Assembly: GCA_017432075.1 (NCBI GenBank)
Contig: JAFRJV010000147.1
Coordinates: 1 to 59,822 of the forward strand
DNA from: Mogibacterium sp.
GTDB taxonomy: Bacteria > Bacillota > Clostridia > Peptostreptococcales > Anaerovoracaceae
Reading direction: 5' to 3'
DNA: 59,822 bases
Made by a program: the position numbers and the translations under genes. Position 1 is the first letter of the stretch. Each line of letters begins with the position of its first letter. A model generated the notes under the pieces. The model saw only the letters and a list, made by a program, of their open reading frames with translations. It searched no databases and was not told where the DNA came from. Positions 27,501-37,590 of the stretch are shown here, piece after piece.

Positions 27501-30043
27501 TGTCCGCCGGTCAGTACAGAAGAGATCCTGAAGTTACTGTTATCGCCTCCGTCATCATTTTCATCGATCATATTCCCTTCACTATCGATGATCTTGCCTA
27601 CAGTGTCTCTATCAGCTGTTGCATAGAAGTAATAAAGTCCTGTATTTTCAGGAGTGAACTTCATAAATGCCCATTCCCCGCCAACACTTATGCTGACTTC
27701 GTATTCGCCTTCTGCAATTTCGGTAGCATAGTAAGGAACACCGTTCTCATCCATTGAGTTAGTGTAAACTCCCAGGCTATAAGAACTGCTCACATATGAA
27801 TAATAATTGGATATCGCAAGATAGTACGTTGTTCCTGCCTCAAGCTCATATGTGAACTCGAATGTTCCTACATTGCTTTCATCAATTACGGTTCCGTCAG
27901 CTGTATATAACAGTCCGTTCAGATCCGAATCGGTGTCGTAGGTTCTGAAAGTATAGGTCGTATTGTATTCAGGCGTGAATGAATAGTAATGTATATCACC
28001 TGCATTCAGCTCAGCAGAGCACTGTGATAACGGATCTAACACTGTGACCTGGTCTGCTTCCGGTATAACCGGTTCAAGCTTGACAGCGAAGAGTGCGTTG
28101 TCTGTGAACCCCAGAGCATTCAGGAACGCCGGCAGGTTCAGGACAAAATATGTGCCGCTCTTTGTTACTGATGCCGACAGCGTTCCTGCTGAGTAATCTG
28201 TTTTTGTAGCCAGAGGTTCATACTCTCCGTCATTGATCGTGCAGATCTGGAATCCATCGATCTCTTCACTTGTATAATCATCACGTGAAAATGAGAATGT
28301 AAGCCTGGTATCCATTTCGCTGTAATCAGTTGAAACATCAACCGGCTTGCCGATAAGATATCTGCTGTCCGTCAGTTCATCAGATTTTGAAAGTTCGAGT
28401 TCTACATGATCATCGAAAATACCTTTCGCACCTTCCGATGAGAGAGCCGGCTTCATGAGGTTATCAGAACCCAGAAGACCAACATCGATTTTGTCTTCTG
28501 AAAGCTCTGCCGGGAATTCTCTTTCCGCGTCCGGCGTCACGCCATCTGTGACCGGATTCGTCGGATCAAGCCCCAACGCCAGTTCGACATTGTCATTCAA
28601 TCCATCCTCATCTGTATCATCACTGAGTGGATCTGTATGGTAGGTTTTTACTTCGTCTCCGTCAGAGAGAGTATCTCCGTCTGTATCCGCCTTCTGAGAC
28701 TCGGTCTTAAGATCTATCTCTTCGATATTCCGGAGTCCATCAGCATCAGGATCATCCTGATCGTCATTTATTCCGTTCTCATCTGTATCTGCCAGAGTAG
28801 GATCAGTCCTGAGTATCAGTATCTCATCCTCGTCAGAGACCCCGTCTCCATCGTAATCTCCTTCGGCAACGCCATTGCCATCATAAAGGTGATAATAATC
28901 TTCAAGATAGTCCCCTATGCCATTCGAGTTCTTATCGTGATAAACCCACTTTGCATAGATCGAAACGTCCTCTGTCACAGGTTCACTGAAGTCGAATTCC
29001 TCCTTATACTCCGGATCTGCATACCAGCCGTCAAAGTCAGCATATTCATCCTCCGGGTCCTCAGGACGCGATATCTTTTCCGGTTCATCCATATGTATCA
29101 CGACCGGATCTGAGTTGAGATATACAAATTCAGCTTCTATACCGGTTTTTTGTACAGTAAGTGTTATAGAGGCCGACGCACCGGATCCATCTGTCGCAGT
29201 AGCAGTAATGATCACGTTACCCTTTCTGATACCTGTTACGAGACCTTCATCATCAACAGTAGCGATCATTTCATCACTGGACTCGAACTTGAGGCCCTTA
29301 TTTGTAGCATCCGCAGGTGAAAAAACTGCTTCAAGACGCATTGAAGTTCCTGCATCTATAGTTGTATCAGCTGCATTGAGCGTTAATCCCTCAACAGGTA
29401 CATTGTTCCTTTTCACAGTTACACTCGCGCTGGCGGACTTCCTGGATCCGTCATTAGCCTTTGCCGTGATCGTTGCAGAACCTTCAGCAAGGCCGACGAC
29501 CCTGCCCACGGAATCGACTTTCGCTACACTGTTATTTGACGAAGTCCAGGTATAATTCTTGTTTGATGCTTTGGCAGGGTTGACCATGACCGGCATGACA
29601 AAAGATTCCCCGACATTTATGGCCTTCGAAGTCAAAGACAGAGACTTTATTTTCTTGAAAGCCTTCTTCTTTACAACAGTCAGTTTGATCTTTTTCTTTA
29701 TGCTCTTATTGCCGGCTGCACTTACGGTGATCGTTGTTTTACCAGGCTTCTTGGCCTTTATCTTTCCGCTTGCCGTGACAGTTGCAACTGCCTTCTTTGA
29801 GCTTTTATAAGTAGCTTTTAGTTTTTTCCCTTCCGGTGAAACTATACTCGTCTTAAGGCTGTACTTACCGCCTTTAGCAAGAGTCAGCTTTCCCGTTCCG
29901 CAATTCGAGATTTCTATCGAAGCAGACATTCCTCCTGCATAAACGAAAGAAGGAAAAGAAAAGGCGGAGCAAATGATCATCGCAAAAGCAATAAACACTA
30001 CTCCACACTTCCTGACAATATTTCTGGCACTGTTTCCACTCAT
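24545..30043 (-). CDS. Giant surface protein: Big_2 repeats, calcium-type TSP3 repeats, PPC domains, vWA domain and class 3 lipase-like domain
   Basis: About 1,832 residues from MSGNSARNIVRK, chosen because AGGGGG lies nine bases upstream; an upstream in-frame ATG lacks a site. After the signal peptide (to about 37) come three Big_2 domains (about 40-310), a short InlB-like unit (FDGWYADPEY) and thrombospondin type 3 Asp repeats (about 380-485; DYDGDGVSDEDE). Three pre-peptidase C-like domains span about 660-955. A vWA domain follows with MIDAS motif DTTGSMS from D1085, then a second TSP3 block (about 1285-1370). A Lipase_3-like alpha/beta hydrolase comes last: S1577 in GHSRG, a likely Asp in NKDDFVPYLP. 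It ends HVKKSDFK, without the Fn3-like tail. Likely a calcium-stabilised adhesin with hydrolase activity; the substrate is unknown. Confidence 0.87.
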   Translation of the reverse strand: MSGNSARNIVRKCGVVFIAFAMIICSAFSFPSFVYAGGMSASIEISNCGTGKLTLAKGGKYSLKTSIVSPEGKKLKATYKSSKKAVATVTASGKIKAKKPGKTTITVSAAGNKSIKKKIKLTVVKKKAFKKIKSLSLTSKAINVGESFVMPVMVNPAKASNKNYTWTSSNNSVAKVDSVGRVVGLAEGSATITAKANDGSRKSASASVTVKRNNVPVEGLTLNAADTTIDAGTSMRLEAVFSPADATNKGLKFESSDEMIATVDDEGLVTGIRKGNVIITATATDGSGASASITLTVQKTGIEAEFVYLNSDPVVIHMDEPEKISRPEDPEDEYADFDGWYADPEYKEEFDFSEPVTEDVSIYAKWVYHDKNSNGIGDYLEDYYHLYDGNGVAEGDYDGDGVSDEDEILILRTDPTLADTDENGINDDQDDPDADGLRNIEEIDLKTESQKADTDGDTLSDGDEVKTYHTDPLSDDTDEDGLNDNVELALGLDPTNPVTDGVTPDAEREFPAELSEDKIDVGLLGSDNLMKPALSSEGAKGIFDDHVELELSKSDELTDSRYLIGKPVDVSTDYSEMDTRLTFSFSRDDYTSEEIDGFQICTINDGEYEPLATKTDYSAGTLSASVTKSGTYFVLNLPAFLNALGFTDNALFAVKLEPVIPEADQVTVLDPLSQCSAELNAGDIHYYSFTPEYNTTYTFRTYDTDSDLNGLLYTADGTVIDESNVGTFEFTYELEAGTTYYLAISNYYSYVSSSYSLGVYTNSMDENGVPYYATEIAEGEYEVSISVGGEWAFMKFTPENTGLYYFYATADRDTVGKIIDSEGNMIDENDDGGDNSNFRISSVLTGGQTYYLAARYYSSEETGTIPVVIESNIWDPDVVSDLNELTDWGNIDVPVYTDATSYLKFSPEDDGVWTIMSDSYADTYVTLYDSYGMVIASDDDSGTDNNFRLSCELTAGETYYYSVRFYSSDEGTINVIFGSGYPDEEVLSVRSSKALRAGAPESNNKKEKGEEPEEIMAEEIRELVEKAESSDEAVSADEQKTEESSLKAQNLEPLESVPFVGKLAKAAKAGSSEFKGQADIVFAIDTTGSMSGTIYNVANNVNLFVTSLNENYNVQANYALVDFRDIEEDGNDSTKVIKNGSSNWFDDVRVFKEKVNSLIADGGGDEPECDIDALETARRLDFRPNASKYVILITDTYFKTANRYGIGSMDEEIRKLTADGINVSVITGSGYRSYYTSLYNATGGIWADINARFSDELLKLADNIGEQTANGTWVLLRGYRFVRLDGDPEEGHDTDKDGSLDKAELGSLKTVSVSNLIKSKLQKMGVPETYLTADGKVKYYDYITDPSNPDTDYDGMSDSSDPQPNSGKLNLTYNSYYKYKNALGKVKEEVIHGDTQVSMDYRRFFNDNSSYDPELGTLSLMYAGSIYKDISISGRGSEMGSSSSSMKAKQLMERLGMDDVVDLSLKDANSGYNEAYKDQHLTEAAIGHRTVKYDNKTKEIIQVVIRGTNGTLDEWQSNFDVGSTANFSAMRDAKGWRKSTNHMGFDITANRVRTILKTYVNKNCGGDEKVFWITGHSRGASIANILGAYLVDEGYTVFDYTYATPTTTLAPDAGSYKGIYNLVNKDDFVPYLPMWGFRHYGKTAKIDVTSSYEKEWEKFTGIWDYDPDTLGLMQTINALENVTSGRNKLYETDEKFQYEERLKKTSEADAKKAMKEFRDSLPANFVKSTPELPVYHAYTLKWTDYNLILGDKTYYGYLLDETPAYFMQCLAGVMANKMDGKNVALFNKYKLGEGFNKARSELRDSYLGGIRYPHYTETYHILSKHVKKSDFK

Positions 30044-30154
30044 GTTTTCATCCCCCTGTAAGTAAAAACGCGTCATCTTATAAATTTGCTATTAGTATAT
30101 CTTATTAACAAACATTAAGGTAGGACTTTATAGAGAAAAGAAAACCGCAATAAA

Positions 30155-30195
30155 ATATGGCAGGCACGATTCGATCCTCCAAACCGTGCCTGCTA
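30155..30195 (-). terminator. Terminator after the lipase/LRR giant
   Basis: Minus-strand GCAGGCACG / CGTGCCTGC (30185-30193 with 30160-30168), loop of 16 bases, followed by an AT-rich ATATTTTATT tail. About 20 bases after the stop at 30213. Confidence 0.75.
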
Positions 30196-30212
30196 TTTTC
30201 AACTTCTTTTAG

Positions 30213-33200
30213 CTATTTTGTTTTAATGTTCTTTGTCTTGGACCACTTGCTTACATTCTTTACGCCATTAATCTTCTTTATCGTGCGTATTTTGATGTAG
30301 TATTTCGTCTTTGCCTTGAGGCCTTTGACCTTGTATGATGCCTTGCCCTTGCTGATGGTCTTTATAACGGTATCGTCAGGACCGAATGACTTGTTAGGAC
30401 ATACCCATATCTCGATCTTCTGTGCCTTCTTCTTTTTAGCAGCAGCCAGCTTCTTCCACTTGACTGTGACAGCCTTCTTGGCAGCTGCAGGCTTCGAGAT
30501 GCTCAGCTTAGGCAGTGTAGTATTGAGCTTGCCCTGGCGTTCTGCTTCCTTTGCCTGTGCTGCTGCCGCTGCACTTCTGCTCTGTGCTTCCTTTACTGCT
30601 GCAGCGGCCTCCTCTGCTCCCTTCTTTGCACTGTTCAATGCATACTCGGCTTCGACTGCAGTCTTGCTTGCTGTCGCTACTGCTTTCTCGGCTGCTGCCT
30701 TCTGCTCTTCGGTCGCATTCTTAAGGAAGTCTTTTGCTGCCTCAAGTGCCGCATCCGCAGCAGCCTTGGATGCCTCCGCCTTAGCAGCTGCTTCATCAGC
30801 CGCCTTCCTGGCTGTGTTTGCTGCGTTCACGGCTGCCTGCCCAGGTGTAGCTGCAGCAGCTGATGCTTCGATCTTAGCGGCAGCTGCCTTCTTGCCTGCG
30901 CTTGTCGCTGCAGCCTTTGCTGCTGTCGCTTCGGACTGTGTCGTCGATGCCAGAAGTTCTCTTGCAGAAGCTGCCAGATTCTCTGCCGCGAGTGCCTGTG
31001 ACGAGCCTTCTCCGTAAGCTGCTTCAGCTGCCTTGAGAGCTTTCTGCGCTGCATCATACGCTTCCTGAGCTGCCTTGACTGCTTCATCAGCTGCAGCTAC
31101 CGCGCCGTCGATCACTTCATCATCAGGCTTATCTGCCGCTGCTGCCGCCTCCGCTTCATTCGCCTGTGCCGAAGCTTTGCCGTCTTCAGTCTCTGCAGCC
31201 GTTACCGCGTCTTCAGCATTACTGATCGCTTTATCTGCTTTCTCCTGCTCTTCCTTAGTGATCCTGAGATCTTCCGAAGAGACTTCCGTCTTGCAGGTTT
31301 CATCGCTGAACAGTTTGCCGCATCTGCTGCAGCTCCAGTGCGCCTTGCAGCCATCAGTCTCATCTGTTGGCTCCACTCTGTCTACCTTGACCGGATCATG
31401 TCCGGGAGCCGGAATCACAGTATCCTCGATATTGATCTCTGCAGTGCCCTGCTCATCGCTGAAGTAATGTCCGCATCCTGTACAGATCCAGTATTCATAG
31501 TTGCCGTCCTCTGTACAGCCTGCATCTTTTGCCTCAACCCGTTCAGGCCTGTGCTGGTGACCAATAGGAGGTATTGCCCTGTCCTCAGTCTCACCGCACC
31601 TGCCGCATGTGCGTCTTTCCAGACCTTCCGCATCCTCGGTTGCAGCTGTTACTACTTCCCATTCGCTCCAGTTGTTGTGGCCGAGCGCAGGTATCTCTGT
31701 CTGCTCAGTAAAAATCTCTCCGCATACCGAGCATTTCTCTCCGTCCGTGAGTCCGCTTTCAGTACATGTAGCCTCATGCCCTTCTGTCACGACCACTTTA
31801 TGGCCTTCTGACGGGATGACTTCGTTCTCGGTCTCGCCGCACTTGCTGCATATCCTGTATCTTGAGCCGTCCTCTGTGCAGCTCACTTCCTTAGTCACGA
31901 TCCAGTCGCCCCACTCGTGCGAGCACTGTATCTTCAGGGCTTCCTTCGCAGCAAGGAGATCCGCCCTGGCCGCGATGAACTCTTCCTCGGTTGAGGATTC
32001 ATTTGCCGCGACAGCCTTTGCTGCTGTCAGAGCGTCCGTGAATGCCGTGAAGCTTTCCACAGTGAATGCGACATCGCTTATTGCGATCTGTTCACACTCC
32101 GCTATCAGAGTATTCAGCTTCTTGAGAGCCTCCTTACGCGTATCTCTCTCCACGCGGAACTCCGCTTTGTGCGAGCTTGTATGTCCCTTATATGTCACTT
32201 CGACCGTGACAGGCCCCGCTTCATCTTCTCCGATCGTAAGCAGACCCTTGTCAGTGATCGTAGTTTTGGAGCTCGTCGCGGACACGATCTTCCATCCGCC
32301 CGTCGCAGGAGTCTCGAACTGATCGATATCCGCCACATAGGTGAATGACAGCTGCTGTGTTTCTTCCGGCGCCATGACATCACTCTCCGCTATGATCTGT
32401 GGATCATTGAGGTAATAGACATTGTTGCCGTTCGACTGTGCGAAAGTATCCGCCGCGCAGTCCCGTACAGTATAGATATCCATCGACTTAGGGAATGCTC
32501 CGCTGTCGATCGTCTCGATCTTATCACCAAGCACTACAGCCGTGATCTTGCTGCAGCTTGAGAATGCTCCGCTGCCGATGATCTTAAGAGTATCCGGCAG
32601 TGTCAGTGTCTCCACGTTGCCGCATCCGGACAGAAGGTTCGCCGGGATCTCGGTAACTCCATCCTCTATTATCACCGTCGTCAGACTACCGCTCGCGATG
32701 TAAGGAAGTCCATAAGTATAAGAACCTCTGCACGTGTAGCCTGAGCTGCTCGAATCGTTCCAGCTGTACTGCATCGCCTCGCCGCTTCCTTTAGTGAAGT
32801 GGATCTCTTCTACGTTCCCGCATCCGCTGAACGAGTAATAGTCATAGCGGTCGGTATACATCGTTCCGTAGGATGTTCCCTGATAGCATGAGTATTTCGC
32901 GGATATCGGGAGTGAAATCTTCTTCAGCCCGCTGCAGTTCTTGAATGCGTCTGTAGCGATCGTCTCAACCTTATCCGGTATCACGATCTCCTGCAGAGAA
33001 GAATCCTGGAAGGCTTTTCCTCCAATCGAAGTCAGTGTTTCCGGAAGCGTTACTTTAACAAGATTGCCGCAGCCTTCGAAGCTGCTTTCCGGAAGTGTTG
33101 TGACTCCCTCCGGAACAGCCACATTCTTAACACCTGAGTTGCTGAATGCAGAGCTTCCTACCTCAGTAGCAGTCTCAGGCATCTCAACGTCCGTCAGGCT

Positions 33201-36200
33201 GGTGCAACCGCTGAATACGCCGGAAGGTATTGCTGAAACATTGGCTATCGAAACCGAAGTGAGACCTGTACATCCGCCGAACGCGCTTGCTCCGATCGAT
33301 TCCACAGCTGCAGGGATCACTGTATTCCTGCTGAGTTTACATCCGGCGAACGCACTCGCGCCAATGATCTTCAGAGTGGACGGCAGGCTCACGTTCTCCA
33401 GATTGCTGCATCCTCTCATGAAGTCGACCGGCAGTTCAGTGATGCCCTCATCCACTGTCAGAGTTGTGAGATTCTCTCTCGATATATACGGAAGTGCGTA
33501 CTCATATGAGCCGGTTCCGGTGTTTCCGTATCCGCTGGAGTTATAGTGGCTGTAGTCATTCCAGTTGTACTGGGTAGTTTCACCGCTTCCTTTGGTGAGG
33601 CGCATCTCTCTTACGTTGCTGCATCCGCTGAATGAGTAATAATAGTTTGTGCCGTATGTCATCTGGCTGACATAAGAGTCTTTAAGGCACGAATACTTCA
33701 CCGAGATCGGCATCGTCACCTTCTGCAGGCTGCTGCAGTTCTTGAATCCGTCCGTGGCGATCGTCTCAACCTTATCCGGTATCACGATCTCGGTCAGGCC
33801 GGCATTCGTGAACGCGTTGCCCTGTATCGAGGTAAGTGTTTCCGGAAGCGATATGCTCCTGAGAGCGCTGCAGTTTTCGAAGCAGCTCTCCGCTATGGTT
33901 TTGACTCCTGTCGGAACAACGATCGAGGTTATGCCTGAATCGCTGAACGCGTAACTTCCTATAGCATCCAGGTATCCCGGAAGTGTTATGCTTGTCAGAT
34001 TGGTACACCCGCTGAAAACGCTTGACGGTATTACGCTGACGCCCTCAGGTACAGTTGCCGAAACCAGTCCGGTACATCCCGCGAAGGCTCCGGCTCCTAT
34101 CGACTCTACTCCGCCCGGGATCGCTGTGCTGCTGCTGAGCTTGCATCCGGCAAAGGCGTTCTCTCCTATGACTTCGAGAGTATCCGGCAGGCTGAGTTCA
34201 GTCAGGTTGCCGCATCCCTGCAGGAAGTCCTTTGGTATCTCTCTGACACCGTCCTCTATGACCACGGTCGTCAGTTTCTCACGGGTGAGATAAGGGAGTG
34301 CGTACTTATATGAACCTGTAATGGTATATCCATAACCGCTGGAATTATACTGGCTGCGGTCAGCCCAGCTGTACTGCGCTGCCTCACCGTTTCCTCCGGT
34401 AAAATGTATCTCCTCAACATTGCTGCATCCGTTGAAGGAGTAATAATAGTCTGTTCCGTATGTCATCTGGCTGACATAGGTATCATCATAGCACGTATAC
34501 GTCGCTGAGATCGGCATAGTCACCTTTTTCAGACCGCTGCAGCCGTTGAATGTATTGGTCGGGATGTTCTCTACCCTATCACCGAGAATTATCTCCTCGA
34601 TACCGCTGCAGCCGTTAAATGCCTCTGCTCCGACAAGGCTGTTTATCCTCAGTTCTCCATGTATGATCGACAACTGATCCAGCCCTGCAAAAGCCTTCGA
34701 TCCCGCATATTCAATACCTCCGTCAGGGATCGTGATCGCTTTCAGAGAAGAACAATCGCTGAAGCAATTCGCTCCGACACCGGTTATGACAGCTTTCGTA
34801 TCAGTGAGATCAACAGCTGAAGTGTCACTTCCGGCCCATCCCGCGAATCCGAAATATCTGGAGTTCATTGCGGTCATATAGTTCTCAGGTGTATGACCAT
34901 GTGTGATCGCATCAAGAGGTTTATTGTCAGTCGCTGCAAACACAACAAGCACATCCGTAATCAAAGTAATCGGTTTGCTCTTGTACATCAGCATGCGTTT
35001 ATTGACTACTTCCTCTGCTTCATCAAGATCATCCACCTCATTGATCGTTACAGAAGTATACTTCTCTATTTTTCTGATCAGTTCAGTATGATCTGTCTTC
35101 CAGTGATTCCATCGTTCTTCAATAGTCGAACCGTATTCTTCTTTCTTTTTATACTCGCTATTCCAGTTATTTCTTCCGGCAGGTATCTCGCTGTTCAGTT
35201 CTGTCCATGCATCATTTTCGATCTTCACTTCCTCGAACCATGCTGCACCTGTCGCGTAACTGTTAATGGTCTCCACTACTGCATTGAAGCCTTCCCATCC
35301 GTGCTTTGCGACGATCTGGTCCCATTCATCTTCTGTATGGTTCTCATTCATGATATATGACAGAGTATCCATCAGCAGCAGATTATCTTCTTTATAGAAA
35401 TCTGCCTCGGACTGCACTAAGGCCTGTATAGCATCCACTACGGCTGCCGGTGTATCCGGTTTCCCGGCAAAGGCTTCTCCGTATTCAGCCAGGAACCTCC
35501 GGCCGGCATTGCTGTCAGGCTCATATTCGATCGTCGTACCATAACGCATGTAATCCCAGGTATCCAGCGGAAGAGCCGGGATCACGTCGCCTTTATAGTT
35601 GAAGTTGTAAATATTCTTGTAGCTGATGCTTGCAGTCTTGCTCACTGCCGGGCAGGCGAACGTGTATGCGAACACGCCGCTCTGATCAATATATGATCCC
35701 TCGGTAAGCTTTCCGGCAAGCAGATTACCTACAGCAGCGCCGCGGCTGTGACCTGTTATGAAGATCTTACGCGTACTGCTGTCCGCATTGTCTGTTTCAA
35801 AGAAATCCTTTTTCAGGACATCGATGATCTGGTCGTATGACAGTTTGAATCCTTCGTGCGTTCCGCTTGTGCCCAGGTTGAAATCGCTGTACCATTCCGC
35901 GTCATATGTGCCGCGTATCGGAACTACATAGAGGACGTAACGCTTGCCTTCCTTGTAAATGACCTTCTGTGCGATCGAGAATGCCACACGGTCATTGTCT
36001 TCATATGTCGATTTCACGCTGTAGTTATACTGGTTGATCTTGGTGTATCCCATTCCGGTCAGCATACTGCTGACGTTATAGTTCTGGTATGCAGCTGACA
36101 TGAGCGCGACACCGGCCTTTGTAAGATCTGTATATCCCTCGTCTCCTCCCGCTGTGGAGTCAGCCAGGAGCAGACTGTCGCTGTACATGAATCCGGTTGC

Positions 36201-37550
36201 CAGTGGAGACTTATCAGTATGTCTGGCATAATTGCCGCTTACTTCCGTGTACTTGTCTATCAGATTTCCCGAATACTCGTTTACAGTACTGCTGTCAAGA
36301 ACCGCGCCCGCAGTTGACAAAGTGCTTTCATCAGCAGTCTGAGCCGCATCATCAGCCCAATAGAACACATCATTCACGTCTGCAACGGCTATACGGTCGT
36401 ATATACTCTTGCATAACCCTAATTTAGGATCCGGATCAGCATAGTTTTCATTGCTGTATAAGGCGGCTCCCGACTCAAACGCGGTGTACATGAGTCCGTC
36501 ATCGATGGTTATCTCCTCTGCCATAGGCGGGATAGTGAGCTTATCGATAAGATTGACAGATGTGCTGCTGGACGCATTAGAGCTGACCTCGTACAGACAC
36601 AGCTCACTGTCATGCTTCCTTCCGTGAGCACTGGTTGTAGCAAGACACTCCCTTCCGTTTATCTCGTAGAAAGCCGCGCCGTTGGCACCGCCGGAGATCG
36701 GGTAGCTGATCGCAAGATCTGACTCCAGATTTCCGTCTTCTCCGCTGATCGTGAATCCGTAAAGACCGTTCGGTACGTTCTTATTGAATACCCCGACGAA
36801 GAGTTTATCGTTGTACCAGGTGAGGAATGAAACCTTATAGTCATCGCATGTAACGATGTCATCATATGACATTGCAAATCCGTCTACGCCCTGTGCCTTG
36901 GCTTTTTCGATGGCAGAGATCAGACGCGACTTGCTGATTATGCTGATGTTTCGGTCGTTGCTCTTAGCTATGTAGAGCCTGCTGCTTCCGTCATACGCAA
37001 TACCACCCACATGGTTTTTGCTCGCCTTATGACCGGCAAAGCTGTCCCCGTCGAGCTCGCAGACCGCGCTTTCGCCCTTCTCATACTCATAGAGAGTAAT
37101 TGTCGTTATATATTTGCCGCTCGCCTTGTCGATGACATACAGAACAGAAGGATGGCCTTTCTCATCCGGGTCAGTAGACTTAGGATTCTTGTTCCCTCCG
37201 CAATAGGCTGACAGCAGCAGATAATCATCCACAACAGTAACCCCTTGCGGCACAGCATCCCTGCAGGCATCATCTTTCAGCACTCCATTGTCCAGTACGC
37301 GGATATGAGTCCTGAGCAGTCCCGGTATAATGATGTAATCCTTCTTGCTTACAATATACTGAAGCGCGGGATACCTTGCACAAGTCGCAACAGTCTCTGT
37401 CGGATACCTTTCTTTAGTTTCCGTGCTGAAATCCGTATCCGCCCAGCTGACATATCCCATGCCCACAGGCATAACCAGCAAAAGCATCAGCATGACGGTA
37501 ACAGACGCATGCACGACCCGCTTCATCGCTTCTCTCCTCATAGTCTCCAT
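30213..37550 (-). CDS. Giant surface protein: propeller-like region, class 3 lipase-like domain, triplicated LRR block, CxxC repeats, Ala-rich helix and Fn3-like tail
   Basis: About 2,446 residues from METMRREAMKRV (GGGAG eight bases upstream); MKRVVHAS at 37526 has an equally good AGGAG. After the signal peptide, about 45-480 resembles a propeller (GGIAYDGSSRLYIAKS). The Lipase_3-like domain follows, S602 in GHSRGAAVGNLL. BspA-type LRRs (about 930-1695) are arranged as three large near-copies. An Ig-like strand set and a FIVAR-like helix pair lead to four His/CxxC units (about 1880-2085; CSKCG, CSVCG, CGRCG, CTGCG). Residues 2097-2337 form an Ala/Lys/Glu coiled coil; the Fn3-like tail ends WSKTKNIKTK. 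No LPXTG. Likely an adhesin with a tethered lipase-fold enzyme. A 69-base promoter-like cassette ahead of it recurs ahead of the 37703 gene. Confidence 0.88.
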   Translation of the reverse strand: METMRREAMKRVVHASVTVMLMLLLVMPVGMGYVSWADTDFSTETKERYPTETVATCARYPALQYIVSKKDYIIIPGLLRTHIRVLDNGVLKDDACRDAVPQGVTVVDDYLLLSAYCGGNKNPKSTDPDEKGHPSVLYVIDKASGKYITTITLYEYEKGESAVCELDGDSFAGHKASKNHVGGIAYDGSSRLYIAKSNDRNISIISKSRLISAIEKAKAQGVDGFAMSYDDIVTCDDYKVSFLTWYNDKLFVGVFNKNVPNGLYGFTISGEDGNLESDLAISYPISGGANGAAFYEINGRECLATTSAHGRKHDSELCLYEVSSNASSSTSVNLIDKLTIPPMAEEITIDDGLMYTAFESGAALYSNENYADPDPKLGLCKSIYDRIAVADVNDVFYWADDAAQTADESTLSTAGAVLDSSTVNEYSGNLIDKYTEVSGNYARHTDKSPLATGFMYSDSLLLADSTAGGDEGYTDLTKAGVALMSAAYQNYNVSSMLTGMGYTKINQYNYSVKSTYEDNDRVAFSIAQKVIYKEGKRYVLYVVPIRGTYDAEWYSDFNLGTSGTHEGFKLSYDQIIDVLKKDFFETDNADSSTRKIFITGHSRGAAVGNLLAGKLTEGSYIDQSGVFAYTFACPAVSKTASISYKNIYNFNYKGDVIPALPLDTWDYMRYGTTIEYEPDSNAGRRFLAEYGEAFAGKPDTPAAVVDAIQALVQSEADFYKEDNLLLMDTLSYIMNENHTEDEWDQIVAKHGWEGFNAVVETINSYATGAAWFEEVKIENDAWTELNSEIPAGRNNWNSEYKKKEEYGSTIEERWNHWKTDHTELIRKIEKYTSVTINEVDDLDEAEEVVNKRMLMYKSKPITLITDVLVVFAATDNKPLDAITHGHTPENYMTAMNSRYFGFAGWAGSDTSAVDLTDTKAVITGVGANCFSDCSSLKAITIPDGGIEYAGSKAFAGLDQLSIIHGELRINSLVGAEAFNGCSGIEEIILGDRVENIPTNTFNGCSGLKKVTMPISATYTCYDDTYVSQMTYGTDYYYSFNGCSNVEEIHFTGGNGEAAQYSWADRSQYNSSGYGYTITGSYKYALPYLTREKLTTVVIEDGVREIPKDFLQGCGNLTELSLPDTLEVIGENAFAGCKLSSSTAIPGGVESIGAGAFAGCTGLVSATVPEGVSVIPSSVFSGCTNLTSITLPGYLDAIGSYAFSDSGITSIVVPTGVKTIAESCFENCSALRSISLPETLTSIQGNAFTNAGLTEIVIPDKVETIATDGFKNCSSLQKVTMPISVKYSCLKDSYVSQMTYGTNYYYSFSGCSNVREMRLTKGSGETTQYNWNDYSHYNSSGYGNTGTGSYEYALPYISRENLTTLTVDEGITELPVDFMRGCSNLENVSLPSTLKIIGASAFAGCKLSRNTVIPAAVESIGASAFGGCTGLTSVSIANVSAIPSGVFSGCTSLTDVEMPETATEVGSSAFSNSGVKNVAVPEGVTTLPESSFEGCGNLVKVTLPETLTSIGGKAFQDSSLQEIVIPDKVETIATDAFKNCSGLKKISLPISAKYSCYQGTSYGTMYTDRYDYYSFSGCGNVEEIHFTKGSGEAMQYSWNDSSSSGYTCRGSYTYGLPYIASGSLTTVIIEDGVTEIPANLLSGCGNVETLTLPDTLKIIGSGAFSSCSKITAVVLGDKIETIDSGAFPKSMDIYTVRDCAADTFAQSNGNNVYYLNDPQIIAESDVMAPEETQQLSFTYVADIDQFETPATGGWKIVSATSSKTTITDKGLLTIGEDEAGPVTVEVTYKGHTSSHKAEFRVERDTRKEALKKLNTLIAECEQIAISDVAFTVESFTAFTDALTAAKAVAANESSTEEEFIAARADLLAAKEALKIQCSHEWGDWIVTKEVSCTEDGSRYRICSKCGETENEVIPSEGHKVVVTEGHEATCTESGLTDGEKCSVCGEIFTEQTEIPALGHNNWSEWEVVTAATEDAEGLERRTCGRCGETEDRAIPPIGHQHRPERVEAKDAGCTEDGNYEYWICTGCGHYFSDEQGTAEINIEDTVIPAPGHDPVKVDRVEPTDETDGCKAHWSCSRCGKLFSDETCKTEVSSEDLRITKEEQEKADKAISNAEDAVTAAETEDGKASAQANEAEAAAAADKPDDEVIDGAVAAADEAVKAAQEAYDAAQKALKAAEAAYGEGSSQALAAENLAASARELLASTTQSEATAAKAAATSAGKKAAAAKIEASAAAATPGQAAVNAANTARKAADEAAAKAEASKAAADAALEAAKDFLKNATEEQKAAAEKAVATASKTAVEAEYALNSAKKGAEEAAAAVKEAQSRSAAAAAQAKEAERQGKLNTTLPKLSISKPAAAKKAVTVKWKKLAAAKKKKAQKIEIWVCPNKSFGPDDTVIKTISKGKASYKVKGLKAKTKYYIKIRTIKKINGVKNVSKWSKTKNIKTK
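32230..34560 (-). repeat. Three-fold higher-order repeat in the LRR block
   Basis: Equivalent marks recur about 804 and 801 bases apart (for example the word gctgcag at 34536, 33732 and 32931). Each unit of about 267 residues contains one odd Tyr/Ser-rich insert (pattern YYYSF.GC.N, then SGY....GSY.Y.LPY) followed by ordinary LRR_5 units. Inserts keep the phrase LTT.....G..E.P. near their ends. Confidence 0.8.
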
Positions 37551-37590
37551 AACTAACTCTCCCGGTGTGATCATTTGTATAACTTTTGTT

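Noticed and set aside
30316-31017. 233-codon Ala/Ser-rich plus-strand frame
   Set aside because: Mirror of the Ala-rich coiled coil: GCN and GCA codons read as Ser, Cys and Ala on the other strand.
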